From: Paenibacillus sedimenti
Lineage (GTDB): Bacteria > Bacillota > Bacilli > Paenibacillales > NBRC-103111
NCBI RefSeq assembly: GCF_014534655.1
Contig: NZ_JACVVD010000005.1
Span: 124,001 to 188,000, forward strand
Direction: 5' to 3'
DNA: 64,000 nt
In this document: positions 25,930 through 35,773 of the stretch, one piece after another
How the letters are laid out: each line of letters starts with the position of its first letter
How positions within the stretch are numbered: the stretch's first letter is position 1
Notes under the pieces: model-generated
Databases searched by the model: none
Told to the model about the DNA's origin: nothing
The model's input: the letters and a program-made list of their open reading frames with translations, nothing else
Translations under genes and position numbers: made by a program

Positions 25930-28599
25930 ATGACCGAAGCCAATGAAACTAAAGAACAACTGCAAATGCCAACTACGTATGATCCGAAGGAAGCTGAACG
26001 CAAGTGGTATGACTATTGGATCAAGAATGAATTTTTCAAAGCCGGTAACCGTCCCGATGCCGAGACGTACACCATAGTAATCCCGCCTCCGAACGTCACG
26101 GGAATGCTGCACATCGGGCATGCTCTCGATTTCACGCTGCAGGATATTTTGAGCCGCACGAAACGGATGCAGGGCTACGACACCCTGTGGCTCCCGGGTT
26201 CCGACCATGCGGGTATCGCCACGCAAACGAAGGTGGAGCAGAAGCTGCGTGAACAAGGCCAAAGCCGTTACGATTTGGGGCGCGAGAAATTTCTCGAGAA
26301 AGTATGGGAATGGAAAGAGCAGTACGCGAAAACGATTCGCGAGCAATGGGCGAAGATGGGCTTCTCTCTCGATTATTCCCGTGAGCGTTTCACACTGGAT
26401 GAAGGCCTCTCTCAAGCGGTTCGTGAAGTATTCGTGAGCCTCCATGAAAAAGGTCTCATTTACCGCGGCAACTATATTATTAACTGGGATCCGGCAGCAC
26501 GCACCGCGTTGTCAGACATTGAAGTTGAGTATAAAGAAGTTCAAGGCGCGCTCTATCATCTCGAATACAAAACGACGGACGGTACGGGCTCCATTGTTGT
26601 GGCAACAACCCGTCCGGAAACGATGCTTGGCGATTCGGCCGTTGCCGTTCATCCGAAGGATGAGCGCTATCAGCATTTGATCGGCAAAAAGCTGCTTCTC
26701 CCGATCGTAAACCGTGAGATTCCGGTCATAGCAGATGAGTACGTTGAAAAAGAATTCGGCAGCGGGGCCGTCAAAATTACGCCTGCACACGATCCGAATG
26801 ACTTCGAAGTCGGCAAACGTCACGACCTGCCGCAAATTCTCGTCATGGATGAGTCCGGCACGATGAACGCGAACGCGGGTCCTTATCAAGGTAAAGACCG
26901 TTTCGAATGCCGCAAACAAATCGTTGCAGACCTCAAAGAACAAGGCGTATTGCTCAAAATTGAAGAGCACGTGCATCAAGTGGGCCACAGCGAGCGCAGC
27001 GGCGCAGTCATTGAGCCATATTTGTCCACGCAATGGTTCGTTAAAATGCAACCGCTCGCCGAACAAGCAATTGAAGCGCAAAAATCCGGCAAAGGCGTTA
27101 ATTTCGTACCGGACCGTTTTGAAAAAATTTATTTGCACTGGATCGAGAATGTGCGCGACTGGTGCATTTCCCGTCAGCTTTGGTGGGGACACCGCATTCC
27201 GGCGTGGCATTGCGCGGATTGCGGCGGTGTGACGGTTGAACGTCAGGATGCGAAGGTCTGCTCCCATTGCCAAAGCAGTAACATCAGTCAAGATAACGAT
27301 GTGCTTGATACCTGGTTTAGCTCGGCGCTATGGCCGTTTTCGACGCTTGGCTGGCCTGGAGATACCGAGGATATGAAGAGATTCTATCCGACGGACGTAC
27401 TCGTAACAGGGTACGATATTATTTATTTCTGGGTAGCCCGCATGATCTTCACCGCTCTCGAATTTACGGACCAAATTCCGTTCAAAGACGTGTTGATCCA
27501 TGGACTTGTTCGCGACTCCGAGGGGCGTAAAATGTCCAAATCACTTGGCAACGGTGTCGATCCGCTTGAGGTTATTGAGAAATATGGCGCCGATGCGATG
27601 CGTTATATGATATCCACCAGCAGTACGCCGGGCCAAGATCTCCGTTTCCGTTGGGAGCGTGTTGAGCAGGCGCGTAATTTTGCCAATAAAATTTGGAACG
27701 CTTCCCGCTTTGCTCTCATGAATTTGGAGGGTGTGACTTCAGCAGATATTGATCTGTCCGGACCACTCGGTACAGCCGATCGTTGGATTCTGCACCGCTT
27801 GAACGAAACCGTTCGTGATGTTACACGTTTGATCGACAGCTATGAGTTCGGGGAAACAGGCCGTCTGCTTTACAATTTCATTTGGGACGATCTTTGCGAC
27901 TGGTACATTGAGTTCAGCAAGCTGAGCCTGTATGGCACGGATGCAGCTGCTAAGAAGACGACGCAATCGGTTCTCGCCTATGTGCTCGATCAAACACAGC
28001 GCTTGATCCATCCGTTCATGCCTTTCATATCCGAAGAAATTTGGCAGCACCTGCCGCATGAGGGCGAGACGATCACTTTGGCGGCTTGGCCGAAAGAGAA
28101 CGCTGCGTTTGAATCTCCGGATGCTGTTAGAGAAATGGAGCTTCTGATGGATGCGATTCGCTCCGTTCGTAACATTCGCGCCGAAGTGAATGTGCCGATG
28201 AGCAAAAAGGTGGAGCTGCTGGTGAAACCGGCGACAACCGAAACGCAATTGATTCTTCGCAGCAACGAAGAATACTTGCGCCGCTTCTGCAATACTTCCC
28301 TGCTTCAAATTGATGCGGAGATGGCAGCCCCTGAGAAAGCGATGACCGCGGTAATCACCGGCGCCGAATTGTACCTGCCGCTGGCAGGACTGATCGATAT
28401 CGCGCAAGAGTTGGCTCGCTTGGATAAAGAGCTTCAAACCCTTTATGGTGAAGTCGAACGTATTGAGAAGAAGCTTGCGAATGAGGGCTTCGTTGCCAAG
28501 GCGCCTGCGAAGGTCATTGAAGAAGAAAAAGCCAAGCTTGCTGATTATGCGGATAAAAGGGACAAAGTGATTGCTCGTTTAGCGGAATTAAAAGGGTAA
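25930..28599 (+). CDS. valS: Valyl-tRNA synthetase
   Basis: This class I synthetase of 889 residues charges tRNA-Val. HIGH is in [12 protein letters not shown] and KMSKS in [13 protein letters not shown]. The editing domain region has [13 protein letters not shown], and a C-terminal coiled-coil arm (about residues 820-885) is typical of ValRS. A zinc-binding-like CxxC pair (CADCGG and CSHCQS) lies near residues 430-450. GGAGGT precedes the ATG. Expression is controlled by the upstream T-box. Confidence 0.98.
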   Translation: MTEANETKEQLQMPTTYDPKEAERKWYDYWIKNEFFKAGNRPDAETYTIVIPPPNVTGMLHIGHALDFTLQDILSRTKRMQGYDTLWLPGSDHAGIATQTKVEQKLREQGQSRYDLGREKFLEKVWEWKEQYAKTIREQWAKMGFSLDYSRERFTLDEGLSQAVREVFVSLHEKGLIYRGNYIINWDPAARTALSDIEVEYKEVQGALYHLEYKTTDGTGSIVVATTRPETMLGDSAVAVHPKDERYQHLIGKKLLLPIVNREIPVIADEYVEKEFGSGAVKITPAHDPNDFEVGKRHDLPQILVMDESGTMNANAGPYQGKDRFECRKQIVADLKEQGVLLKIEEHVHQVGHSERSGAVIEPYLSTQWFVKMQPLAEQAIEAQKSGKGVNFVPDRFEKIYLHWIENVRDWCISRQLWWGHRIPAWHCADCGGVTVERQDAKVCSHCQSSNISQDNDVLDTWFSSALWPFSTLGWPGDTEDMKRFYPTDVLVTGYDIIYFWVARMIFTALEFTDQIPFKDVLIHGLVRDSEGRKMSKSLGNGVDPLEVIEKYGADAMRYMISTSSTPGQDLRFRWERVEQARNFANKIWNASRFALMNLEGVTSADIDLSGPLGTADRWILHRLNETVRDVTRLIDSYEFGETGRLLYNFIWDDLCDWYIEFSKLSLYGTDAAAKKTTQSVLAYVLDQTQRLIHPFMPFISEEIWQHLPHEGETITLAAWPKENAAFESPDAVREMELLMDAIRSVRNIRAEVNVPMSKKVELLVKPATTETQLILRSNEEYLRRFCNTSLLQIDAEMAAPEKAMTAVITGAELYLPLAGLIDIAQELARLDKELQTLYGEVERIEKKLANEGFVAKAPAKVIEEEKAKLADYADKRDKVIARLAELKG

Positions 28600-28669
28600 A
28601 CATGAAAAATAAATCGATCGCCTAGTTACTTAAATAAGGCGATTCATATAGTAAATGAGGATGAAATCT
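28600..28669 (+). other. valS-folC gap with hairpin
   Basis: ATCGCCT and AGGCGAT (about 28617-28643) form a stem without a T tract, so it is probably not a terminator. It may protect or process mRNA between valS and folC. Confidence 0.35.
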
Positions 28670-30046
28670 ATGAATGGGATACAAGATTCCAATCCGGCGT
28701 CTTTTCAGACGGCGAAAGAAGCCATCGGCTGGATCGTAGGCCGGATGGAAAAGCTCGGTATGAAACCAGGGCTTCAGCGAATGAACATGCTTATGGAAAA
28801 GCTAGGTCATCCAGAGCGGAAGCTCAAATTCATTCATGTGGCCGGAACGAACGGTAAAGGCTCTACCTGCGCATACTTAACCTCAGTACTAAGGACATGC
28901 GGATACGATGTAGGCACGTTTACTTCTCCTTATTTGGAGAAATATACGAACCGGATTCAAGTCAATGGCGCAGATATTGAAGACGATGTACTGCTTCGTC
29001 TCGTCAACGAGATGAAGCCTATCGTGGATGAGATCGCGGCTACGGAGGTGGGTCCTCCGTCGATGTTTGAAATCTCGACGGCACTCGCCATTCTCTATTT
29101 CGCAACCGTCGCTTATCCTGACTATGTGGTATGGGAAACAGGCTTAGGGGGAAGGCTGGATAGCACGAACATCGTGAATCCGGTAGTTACCATTATTACC
29201 AACGTAGGTCACGACCATATGGAGATCCTGGGTGACACTTTAGAGCAGGTTGCTGCTGAAAAAGCCGGTATTATCAAGGCAGGTGTGCCTGTCATTACGG
29301 CAGTTGAACCGCACAACGTATGGAGCGTTATCGAACAAGCGGCTAAGGACAAGAAAGCGACCTTGTACTCTTTAGGCAAACAATTCAATTACACGACGGT
29401 AACAAGCGAAATGGATCGTCAAATTTTTGATTTTGCTGGTCCATTTCGTCATTTGAAAGAAGTACCGATCTCACTTAATGGACATCATCAGATAAAGAAT
29501 GCAGCCGTTGCAGTCATGACGCTTGAAGTGCTTCGCCAGTATTACGCGTGTATCGTAGAAGACGAGGATCTCTACAAAGGTCTCGAAGAAACCCGCTGGC
29601 CTGGAAGACTGGAGATGGTCTCTAAGCATCCTCGCATTTTACTGGACGGCGCGCACAACCCGGAAGGAGCAGAGACGTTAGCTGCAGCGCTGCAAAGCGT
29701 GTACAGCTACCGTAAGCTTCATTTTATGGCAGGAATGCTCTCGACCAAGAATCATACAGGCTATCTCAAGCATATACTACCATTGGTGGATACTCTCATC
29801 CTTACCGAACCAGACTTTCATAAAAAAGGGGACGCCTCCCGGCTCGCCGAACTTGCTCAGGAGCTGCTCCACGATATGGACCGCAAGGTCGAGATCATTG
29901 TGGAACGCGATTGGAAGCGGGCTTTGGAAACCCTAACAAGCAGAACTGAGCAGGATGATCTGGCGGTCGTATCCGGCACGCTGTATTTAATCTCCGATGT
30001 TCGTTCTTGGATTACCTATCAAACCGATTCTGAAAAAGGATGGTGA
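28670..30046 (+). CDS. folC: Folylpolyglutamate synthase / dihydrofolate synthase
   Basis: This 458-residue Mur-ligase-family enzyme adds glutamate to dihydropteroate and folates. The P-loop is VAGTNGKGSTCAYL (about 57-70). WETGLGGRLDSTN and LLDGAHNPEGAE are the family's other ligand-binding motifs. ATG 28670 is placed 9 bases after GAGG; upstream in-frame ATGs at 28655 and 28661 overlap the site. murC follows within 7 bases. Confidence 0.95.
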   Translation: MNGIQDSNPASFQTAKEAIGWIVGRMEKLGMKPGLQRMNMLMEKLGHPERKLKFIHVAGTNGKGSTCAYLTSVLRTCGYDVGTFTSPYLEKYTNRIQVNGADIEDDVLLRLVNEMKPIVDEIAATEVGPPSMFEISTALAILYFATVAYPDYVVWETGLGGRLDSTNIVNPVVTIITNVGHDHMEILGDTLEQVAAEKAGIIKAGVPVITAVEPHNVWSVIEQAAKDKKATLYSLGKQFNYTTVTSEMDRQIFDFAGPFRHLKEVPISLNGHHQIKNAAVAVMTLEVLRQYYACIVEDEDLYKGLEETRWPGRLEMVSKHPRILLDGAHNPEGAETLAAALQSVYSYRKLHFMAGMLSTKNHTGYLKHILPLVDTLILTEPDFHKKGDASRLAELAQELLHDMDRKVEIIVERDWKRALETLTSRTEQDDLAVVSGTLYLISDVRSWITYQTDSEKGW

Positions 30047-30053
30047 GAACGGC

Positions 30054-31442
30054 GTGAGTCAAGCAGAACACGTACATTTTATCGGTATCGGCGGATACGG
30101 AATGAGTGCCATTGCCAAAGTCATGCTTGAAATGGGATACCGCATATCCGGTTCCGATCTGGCTCAACAGGAGCTTACGGAGAAGTTGAAAGCCAAGGGA
30201 GCACAAGTTTTTATAGGACATGAAGCACAGAATGTGTCAGGTGCGGATCTGGTTGTCTACTCAACGGCTTTAGCCAAAGACAACGTGGAGATACAAGCGG
30301 CGGAGGATTTGAAAATCCCGATTATCCATCGTTCCCAAATGCTGGCGCGGCTCATGAATGAGCGCAAAGGAATCGCGGTAGCGGGTGCGCATGGCAAAAC
30401 AACGACATCATCGATGATCGCACTCGTTATGGAGAATTGCGGTCTCGATCCGACTTATATTATCGGCGGAGAAATTATGAACGTCGGCAGCAATGCCAAA
30501 GCGGGTAAAGGTGAGTTCGTCGTAGCGGAAGCGGACGAGAGCGACGGTACGTTTCTCCAGTATCACCCTACACTTGCGCTGGTTAATAATATTGAAGCGG
30601 ATCACTTGGAAAATTATAACGGTGACTTTGAGAATTTAAAAAAAGCGTATGCGCAATTTCTCAGTCAGGTAAGACCCGGAGGGAAAGCTGTTGTTTGCCG
30701 GGACGACGCCTTCCTGAATGAAATGATTCCACAGATTCAAAGTGAAGTCATTACGTATGGCATTCATCACGATGCGGATTATATGGCTAGCGACATTACT
30801 TTGGGCGACCGCAAAGTGACATTTACGGTACACCACAAAGGGACAACGCTGGGTCAGATCAGTCTCTCCGTTCCCGGAAAGCATAATGTTTATAATGCAC
30901 TTGCTACCCTTATTACTTGTCTGGAAGCGGGACTCTCCTTCGAACAGATTGCCGAGGCCATTCAGGAATTTCGTGGGGCAAAGCGGAGATTTCAAGTGTT
31001 GGGTGAAGTCGAAAATATATTGGTTATTGATGATTATGCCCATCACCCGACTGAAATTCAGGCAACGATCTCTGCTGCTAAAGCAACCGGCAAACGTATC
31101 GTAGCTGTTTTCCAGCCCCAGCGGTATACACGGACCTATTATTTATTCGAGCAGTTCAGCCGCTCATTTGAAGAAGCGGATGAGGTCATTATTACCGATA
31201 TCTACTCTCCGGCTGGCGAGAAACGAATTGAAGGTGTAGATTCCGCTAAGCTGGTGGAGCTCATTCGGAGCAACAGCAACCCGAATGTTCAGCATATTCC
31301 GACGAGGGATGAAGTGCTCGAATATTTAACTCAGCATGTGAGACAAGGGGATTTAGTGTTGACAATGGGAGCGGGCGACATCTGGAAAGCCGCGGATGGC
31401 TTAGCCAAAGCGCTTCGCGCTCAATATGGAACAAGCGTATGA
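30054..31442 (+). CDS. murC: UDP-N-acetylmuramate--L-alanine ligase
   Basis: MurC adds L-Ala to UDP-MurNAc in the cytosol. The N-terminal Rossmann motif HFIGIGGYGMSAIAKV and the ATP P-loop VAGAHGKTTTSSMI are clear, as is DDYAHHPTEI in the C-terminal domain. Length is 462 residues. GTG 30054 is preferred because it gives the family N-terminus and follows GGATGGTGAG. The place after folC differs from B. subtilis, where comC lies between folC and spoIIB. A terminator follows. Confidence 0.96.
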   Translation: MSQAEHVHFIGIGGYGMSAIAKVMLEMGYRISGSDLAQQELTEKLKAKGAQVFIGHEAQNVSGADLVVYSTALAKDNVEIQAAEDLKIPIIHRSQMLARLMNERKGIAVAGAHGKTTTSSMIALVMENCGLDPTYIIGGEIMNVGSNAKAGKGEFVVAEADESDGTFLQYHPTLALVNNIEADHLENYNGDFENLKKAYAQFLSQVRPGGKAVVCRDDAFLNEMIPQIQSEVITYGIHHDADYMASDITLGDRKVTFTVHHKGTTLGQISLSVPGKHNVYNALATLITCLEAGLSFEQIAEAIQEFRGAKRRFQVLGEVENILVIDDYAHHPTEIQATISAAKATGKRIVAVFQPQRYTRTYYLFEQFSRSFEEADEVIITDIYSPAGEKRIEGVDSAKLVELIRSNSNPNVQHIPTRDEVLEYLTQHVRQGDLVLTMGAGDIWKAADGLAKALRAQYGTSV

Positions 31443-31446
31443 ATGT

Positions 31447-31490
31447 AAAAGACCGTTTTCAAGCTGAATTGGCTTGGCGGTCTTTTTTTG
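31447..31490 (+). terminator. Terminator after murC
   Basis: AAAAGACCG and CGGTCTTTT enclose an inner CAAGC/GCTTG stem, and a T run follows. Confidence 0.85.
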
Positions 31491-31561
31491 CTGAAAGGAA
31501 CATATTTCGATTCTCTCAATCATAATCTAGTAATACCAGATTAGGACAAGGAGATAACCAT

Positions 31562-32932
31562 ATGAACAATAAAGCAAGAATTACATATCGTTTCGATCAG
31601 AAAGAGCAGCAAAACCAAAGCCGCAAGGGCAGCTCGCCTCAGGTCAATGAGGATAAGGTGATTCCACTCTATCAAGAAGAATTTGAAGTCATAGAGACGT
31701 CAACCGGCGATAATGGCTCAGATACGGTTACGTCAATGGAGAGAGCGGAGAGACAGCAAGCGGAAAGTTTGTTTGAGCCGCATGCGCTTAATACGTTCAC
31801 GACGGATTTCGGTAACTGGAATAGTCAGATTGAAACGGAAGGTGAGCGTGTGGAGCGCATTATTCGAGAGTCGCAATCGGCTGTAGAGAACCCAATAGAC
31901 AAAGAAAAGGCCTCGAATAGAATGAATCCGCCGCATGCGGATGAGTACAGGGATGATTGGACAACTTGGACCAACAACAAAAGACCTTGGGTAGAGCCAG
32001 GTACAGGAGCCAGATATGCCAAATCGTCCGGTGCACCGTGGATACGCATTGCCACTTCGGTTGCCGGCGCTGTGATTACCGGTATCGCCTTTGGTTTTTT
32101 TGTATTATCGATGTTTTCTACGGAGCATGAACCTGGGGAGACAGCCGGTAAAACTACAGTGTCAGTTCCTTCACCGAACGTTCAGTCTTCGGCTCCTGAT
32201 AAGTCGGTGCCGGCTAACGCAGGAGCAGTCATACAAGATCCGTCCAAAGCTGCAGATCCGGCTTCAGCGATCCCATCATCCGCTGCTGGCGTCACACAAA
32301 TTCAAATCCCTGCAAAAACGTATGCGTTCCTGCAAAACGGCGTATTTAGTTCACTGCAGAGCGCTCAAGCAGCGCAAGATAGTTTGAAAAAGAAAGGTTT
32401 AGCCTCCGCTTTGGACGGAAGTGAAAAGCCTACCGTATTTGTCGGCTTCGCATCAACAAGAGATGATGCGCTCGCATTAAGTCAGCAGCTGCAGGTTCAG
32501 GACAAAGCTTTGGAGGTTTATGTCAAAAATGTGGATATTCCGGCGGCCGCAAATATACGTTGGAACGGCACGAAGCCGGAAGCTGTAGGCTCTTTTGTCG
32601 TGGAAGGCGATAAGCTGGTTAAGACGATCAGCGGCTTAACCGTTGTGCATCTGGCGGAGACGAAGCCGATAGCTCTGGCGGATTCATCCCTGCAAGCGAT
32701 CCGGACCTCCCATCAATCGCTGACAACATTGTCCGCATCCGTCAATGAGGGTATCGGCGAGGACGTCAAGCCGCTAGTGCAGAAGATGACAACTGCTCTG
32801 AACAGTGCGGTGCAATCGATGGAGGAATATAAGAAATCCCCGTCCACCGCTATGCTTTGGCAGGCACAAACTTCGATGATGCAGTACATCATCGCCCAGA
32901 AGGAGCTGCTCAAGAAAATAAGCGTCTCTTAA
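31562..32932 (+). CDS. spoIIB: SpoIIB-like SPOR-domain membrane protein
   Basis: The 456-residue protein has a long acidic and polar cytoplasmic N-terminus (1-155). One membrane segment (about 163-182, VAGAVITGIAFGFFVLSMF) and a Ser/Pro/Ala linker follow. A SPOR-like repeat (about 243-325) has YAFLQNGVFSSLQSAQAAQ and VFVGFASTRDDALALSQQL. B. subtilis SpoIIB localises to the septum and helps septal peptidoglycan remodelling at engulfment. The place just upstream of maf matches. The C-terminal 120 residues are not shared with a domain I recognise. Confidence 0.85.
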   Translation: MNNKARITYRFDQKEQQNQSRKGSSPQVNEDKVIPLYQEEFEVIETSTGDNGSDTVTSMERAERQQAESLFEPHALNTFTTDFGNWNSQIETEGERVERIIRESQSAVENPIDKEKASNRMNPPHADEYRDDWTTWTNNKRPWVEPGTGARYAKSSGAPWIRIATSVAGAVITGIAFGFFVLSMFSTEHEPGETAGKTTVSVPSPNVQSSAPDKSVPANAGAVIQDPSKAADPASAIPSSAAGVTQIQIPAKTYAFLQNGVFSSLQSAQAAQDSLKKKGLASALDGSEKPTVFVGFASTRDDALALSQQLQVQDKALEVYVKNVDIPAAANIRWNGTKPEAVGSFVVEGDKLVKTISGLTVVHLAETKPIALADSSLQAIRTSHQSLTTLSASVNEGIGEDVKPLVQKMTTALNSAVQSMEEYKKSPSTAMLWQAQTSMMQYIIAQKELLKKISVS

Positions 32933-32940
32933 AGTAACCC

Positions 32941-32997
32941 AAAAAAAAGCAAGCCCGTCTCCGCTTTTTACAGCTGATGACGGGCTTGCTATTTTGT
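32941..32997. terminator. Bidirectional terminator between spoIIB and the amidase
   Basis: AGCAAGCCCGTC (32948) and GACGGGCTTGCT (32979) form a perfect 12-bp stem flanked by A and T tracts. Confidence 0.9.
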
Positions 32998-33011
32998 GGA
33001 TAACGAGGGCT

Positions 33012-34277
33012 TTATTTGGATAGGTATCGATCCATCATGGCAGCGATTTCAGCTCGGGTAATGGATTGATCTGGCCTAAACTCCGTATCCGTAATGCCAT
33101 TAATAATGGCTTGATTTTTCAAGGCATATATCGCCTTAGCGCTCCATAACGCCAGCGGCACATCGTTAAAAGCAGGGTTGGCAGGAACAGGCTTTTGGCT
33201 GACAGCAGGCTGTTTCATTTGAAGCAAACGATTGAATAGAACCGCAACCTCGCCTCTGGTAATCGGCCGGTCCGGTCGGATTGTCCCGTCCTGGTAGCCT
33301 TGTAACAGGTTTAACGCTTTCGCTGTGGTAAAAACATCGCTTGCCCAATGATCGGCAGGCAAATCTTTGTATGTTTTGCTTGCTGAGGATGTAGTTGAAT
33401 TACTGCTGCAACCGTAAACTGCATCTGTTACGGAACCCGTTTTACCAGCCTTGCATTGCGCCTTTAGCTTACTGAATGTAAATGTGCGATCCATTAATGT
33501 CAGGAACTCAGCCCTTGTTAATGCACGCTGGGGTTCATAGCGGTTGCCGTTACCTTCGATTAACCCTTTGTTTTTCATACGAAGTACCGCATCCCGCGCC
33601 CAATGTCCGATCGTATCCGTAAACACGGGAGGGACGAAGGCCTCAATTCCTCTTTCAATACCGACAGCCATCTTCGTGCGAACGGAATCATTTGCCAGCA
33701 AAGCGGCATCTCCAGAGTTGCTCAGGAAAGCCGTTTCGACCAGAATACTCGGAATTGTACCCATTCTAGCGACATAGACGGCGCTTGGCACGAGACCAAG
33801 GTCAGCGGTGCCAGCCGCAGCCGCCAGCGCACTTTGCACATGCTGGGCCAAATCTTTGCTGTAGGGCGTCAGCAGTTTCATCGTATCGCTCGCCGGATAA
33901 TCTTCTTGAGGGTGAGCGTCATCGTAATAGAGCACCATGGAGCCGTTTACTTTTGAACTTGTGTGTGAATTGGCATGGATGGACACGAATATGTCGGCAT
34001 TTTGGCTATTCGTGAGCTCGACTCGCTGTTGCAGAGACAAATAGCGGTCATCCGATCTCGTCATGTAGACTTCATAGCCTCTCCTTGCAAGCTCGTCACT
34101 CAGCTTTTTAGCGATGTCCAGATTGACATCTTTTTCTTTCAATCCGTTTTTGCTAATGGCGCCCGGATCGCTTCCGCCGTGACCGGCATCGACAACAACT
34201 TTGTAAGCAAATGCTTGATAAGGAAATGCGAATGTAAGTAAAAATGACAGAATAAGGAGTTTCTTAAGTAAATTCAT
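33012..34277 (-). CDS. N-acetylmuramoyl-L-alanine amidase with three SLH domains
   Basis: This 421-residue exported hydrolase has a signal peptide (1-24). An Amidase_3 domain follows (about 26-205) with zinc ligands in DAGHGGSDPG, LKEKDVNLD and VSIHANSH, and catalytic Glu in ILVETAFLSN. Three S-layer homology repeats (about 216-275, 291-345 and 365-421; for example AKALNLLQGYQDGTIRPDRP) anchor it to pyruvylated secondary wall polymer. It would cut peptidoglycan while fixed to the wall. It is convergent with spoIIB. Confidence 0.95.
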   Translation of the reverse strand: MNLLKKLLILSFLLTFAFPYQAFAYKVVVDAGHGGSDPGAISKNGLKEKDVNLDIAKKLSDELARRGYEVYMTRSDDRYLSLQQRVELTNSQNADIFVSIHANSHTSSKVNGSMVLYYDDAHPQEDYPASDTMKLLTPYSKDLAQHVQSALAAAAGTADLGLVPSAVYVARMGTIPSILVETAFLSNSGDAALLANDSVRTKMAVGIERGIEAFVPPVFTDTIGHWARDAVLRMKNKGLIEGNGNRYEPQRALTRAEFLTLMDRTFTFSKLKAQCKAGKTGSVTDAVYGCSSNSTTSSASKTYKDLPADHWASDVFTTAKALNLLQGYQDGTIRPDRPITRGEVAVLFNRLLQMKQPAVSQKPVPANPAFNDVPLALWSAKAIYALKNQAIINGITDTEFRPDQSITRAEIAAMMDRYLSK

Positions 34278-34422
34278 GTGCGGCAGTACCTCCAGTTACT
34301 ATCTTACTAGGATCAGCTCTCTGTGTAAGCAGGTAAGATACGCCATTCTATTATGTTTGTCATGGTAAATATAAGCAGATGCAAGTATAATAGGCTTGTA
34401 CATAATAGGGAGGATGGCAGCA

Positions 34423-34665
34423 ATGAAAAAAGGCACCGTCACATTAGTCATATTTTTAATCGTCGGGCTCATAACCGGAGTCATCGTTGGCCAGCTGCTG
34501 GCCCCAGTTCCTGCTCTCGCTTTTTTAACCAAGTCTGCATCGATCAGCTGGGATCCAAAGGCTGATTTACAAGTTTTGAAATATGAAATCCATCTTCAGG
34601 TGAAGCTAAACTTGTGCAGTATTCTCGGTTTAGTGGGCGCATACCTTCTGTACCGTAAGCTGTAA
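34423..34665 (+). CDS. DUF4321-type small membrane protein
   Basis: This 80-residue protein has two hydrophobic segments (about 5-27 and 58-76) joined by a polar loop with WDPKADLQVLKYEIHLQVKLN. This matches the DUF4321 pattern found upstream of maf in Firmicutes. Function is unknown. ATG 34423 has GGGAGG 9 bases upstream; a TATAAT box lies at 34386. maf follows after 53 bases. Confidence 0.8.
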   Translation: MKKGTVTLVIFLIVGLITGVIVGQLLAPVPALAFLTKSASISWDPKADLQVLKYEIHLQVKLNLCSILGLVGAYLLYRKL

Positions 34666-34718
34666 TCGGAATCGAGAGCCTGTCCATTCAGACTATATAT
34701 TGTAAGGAGCTGTCAGAA

Positions 34719-35426
34719 TTGAGCCATACAAGTCATCAAACACTTATTCTTGCTTCGTCTTCGCCGCGGAGGCAGGAGCTGATCCAGACGCTTGGGCTTC
34801 CCTATATCATTCGGGTCAGTGACGCAGATGAGACCGTCGAAGAGAAAATCACGCCTGCAGAGTTGGTAGAGCTTCTGTCTTTACGCAAAGCGACAACCGT
34901 ACGTGAGATGCTTCCGGAATCGGAGAAGCAAGGCATCATAATCGGATCCGATACTGTCGTGGTGTATCAAGGTGAAGTGCTCGGCAAGCCGATTGACGAA
35001 GAGGATTCCTTCCGGATGTTAAAAGCGTTGCAAGGGAATACGCATGAGGTCTACAGCGGAGTAGCATGTGTGAATACGGATACAGGCAGGTCTATCGTTT
35101 CTCATAAGGGGGACAATGACAACACAATGTACCTTGGAGATGCTTGTCAGTATCGTATCTTATCTGAGTCGGCAAGCGATAAACCAGGAGTTATTGTAGG
35201 TCACTCTGTTAGCAAGGTGACATTTAGACCGATGAGTGATGAAGAGATCTGGGGGTATATTACAACTGGAGAGCCCAAAGATAAGGCAGGCGCATATGGT
35301 GTGCAGGGGCTAGGATCACTGTTCATCGAAAAGATTGAGGGGGATTTCTATAGTGTGATGGGTCTGCCCATGAACCTCCTTTATCAAATGTTATTAAGAT
35401 TTGGCATTAGTCCATTTCATAATTAA
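34719..35426 (+). CDS. maf: Maf-family nucleoside triphosphate pyrophosphatase with insertion
   Basis: Maf hydrolyses non-canonical or dTTP/UTP-type nucleotides and affects septum formation when overproduced. Motifs are ILASSSPRRQELI near the N-terminus, IIGSDTVVV and KDKAGAYGVQGLGSLFIEKI. Length is 235 residues against about 190 in B. subtilis. The excess lies mainly at residues 125-165, between VYSGVACVNT and VTFRPMSDEEI, where the family normally has a short loop. The TTG start follows AAGGAG by 9 bases. Confidence 0.93.
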   Translation: MSHTSHQTLILASSSPRRQELIQTLGLPYIIRVSDADETVEEKITPAELVELLSLRKATTVREMLPESEKQGIIIGSDTVVVYQGEVLGKPIDEEDSFRMLKALQGNTHEVYSGVACVNTDTGRSIVSHKGDNDNTMYLGDACQYRILSESASDKPGVIVGHSVSKVTFRPMSDEEIWGYITTGEPKDKAGAYGVQGLGSLFIEKIEGDFYSVMGLPMNLLYQMLLRFGISPFHN

Positions 35427-35471
35427 AAATCGATGTTTAAGGTTTAATATAAAAATGAATTAATGATGATG

Positions 35472-35488
35472 CCATAATCGTATTATGG
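35472..35488. repeat. Short inverted repeat upstream of a response-regulator remnant
   Basis: CCATAAT and ATTATGG are separated by 3 bases, next to a TATTAT box. It could be an operator or a small hairpin. Confidence 0.4.
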
Positions 35489-35548
35489 TATTATATAGAA
35501 ATTTGAAAGCGCAACCATTATTGTGGATATCATAAAGGGGGGGAATGC

Positions 35549-35773
35549 GTGAACTTGCTGCTGGTCGACGATGAATGGTTTACGAGAGAAGGCATCTTGG
35601 ATAAACTGCCTTGGCGTCAGCTTGGAATCACATTGATGATTTCTGTCGGAGGTCGAGAAAGCTGCGCTGCGCTGCGGCAAGATAGTTATACATTGACTGT
35701 GCAATCTGTAACGAGTACAATGACAGTAAGCGACAAGACTTCGCATTCTTCCGGGAGGTCATCTCTACCATGA
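35549..35773 (+). pseudogene. Truncated response regulator (receiver-domain start only)
   Basis: A GTG behind AAAGGGGGGG opens a frame that starts like a YesN/AraC-type response regulator (LLLVDDEWFTREGILDKLPW). After about 32 residues it loses all receiver-domain similarity and stops at residue 74. There is no phospho-acceptor Asp, no receiver end and no HTH. I read it as a remnant left by deletion. The strong ribosome site is intact, so a short peptide may still be made, and the frame overlaps the start of the Rrf2 gene. Confidence 0.6.

Noticed and set aside
25448..26445. Reverse-strand open frames over the valS leader and valS start
   Set aside because: They cover the T-box, hairpin repeats and the valS N-terminus and show no domain or ribosome site.
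26512..27291. Reverse-strand 259-codon frame in valS
   Set aside because: It lies fully inside a certain gene with standard codon pattern on the + strand.
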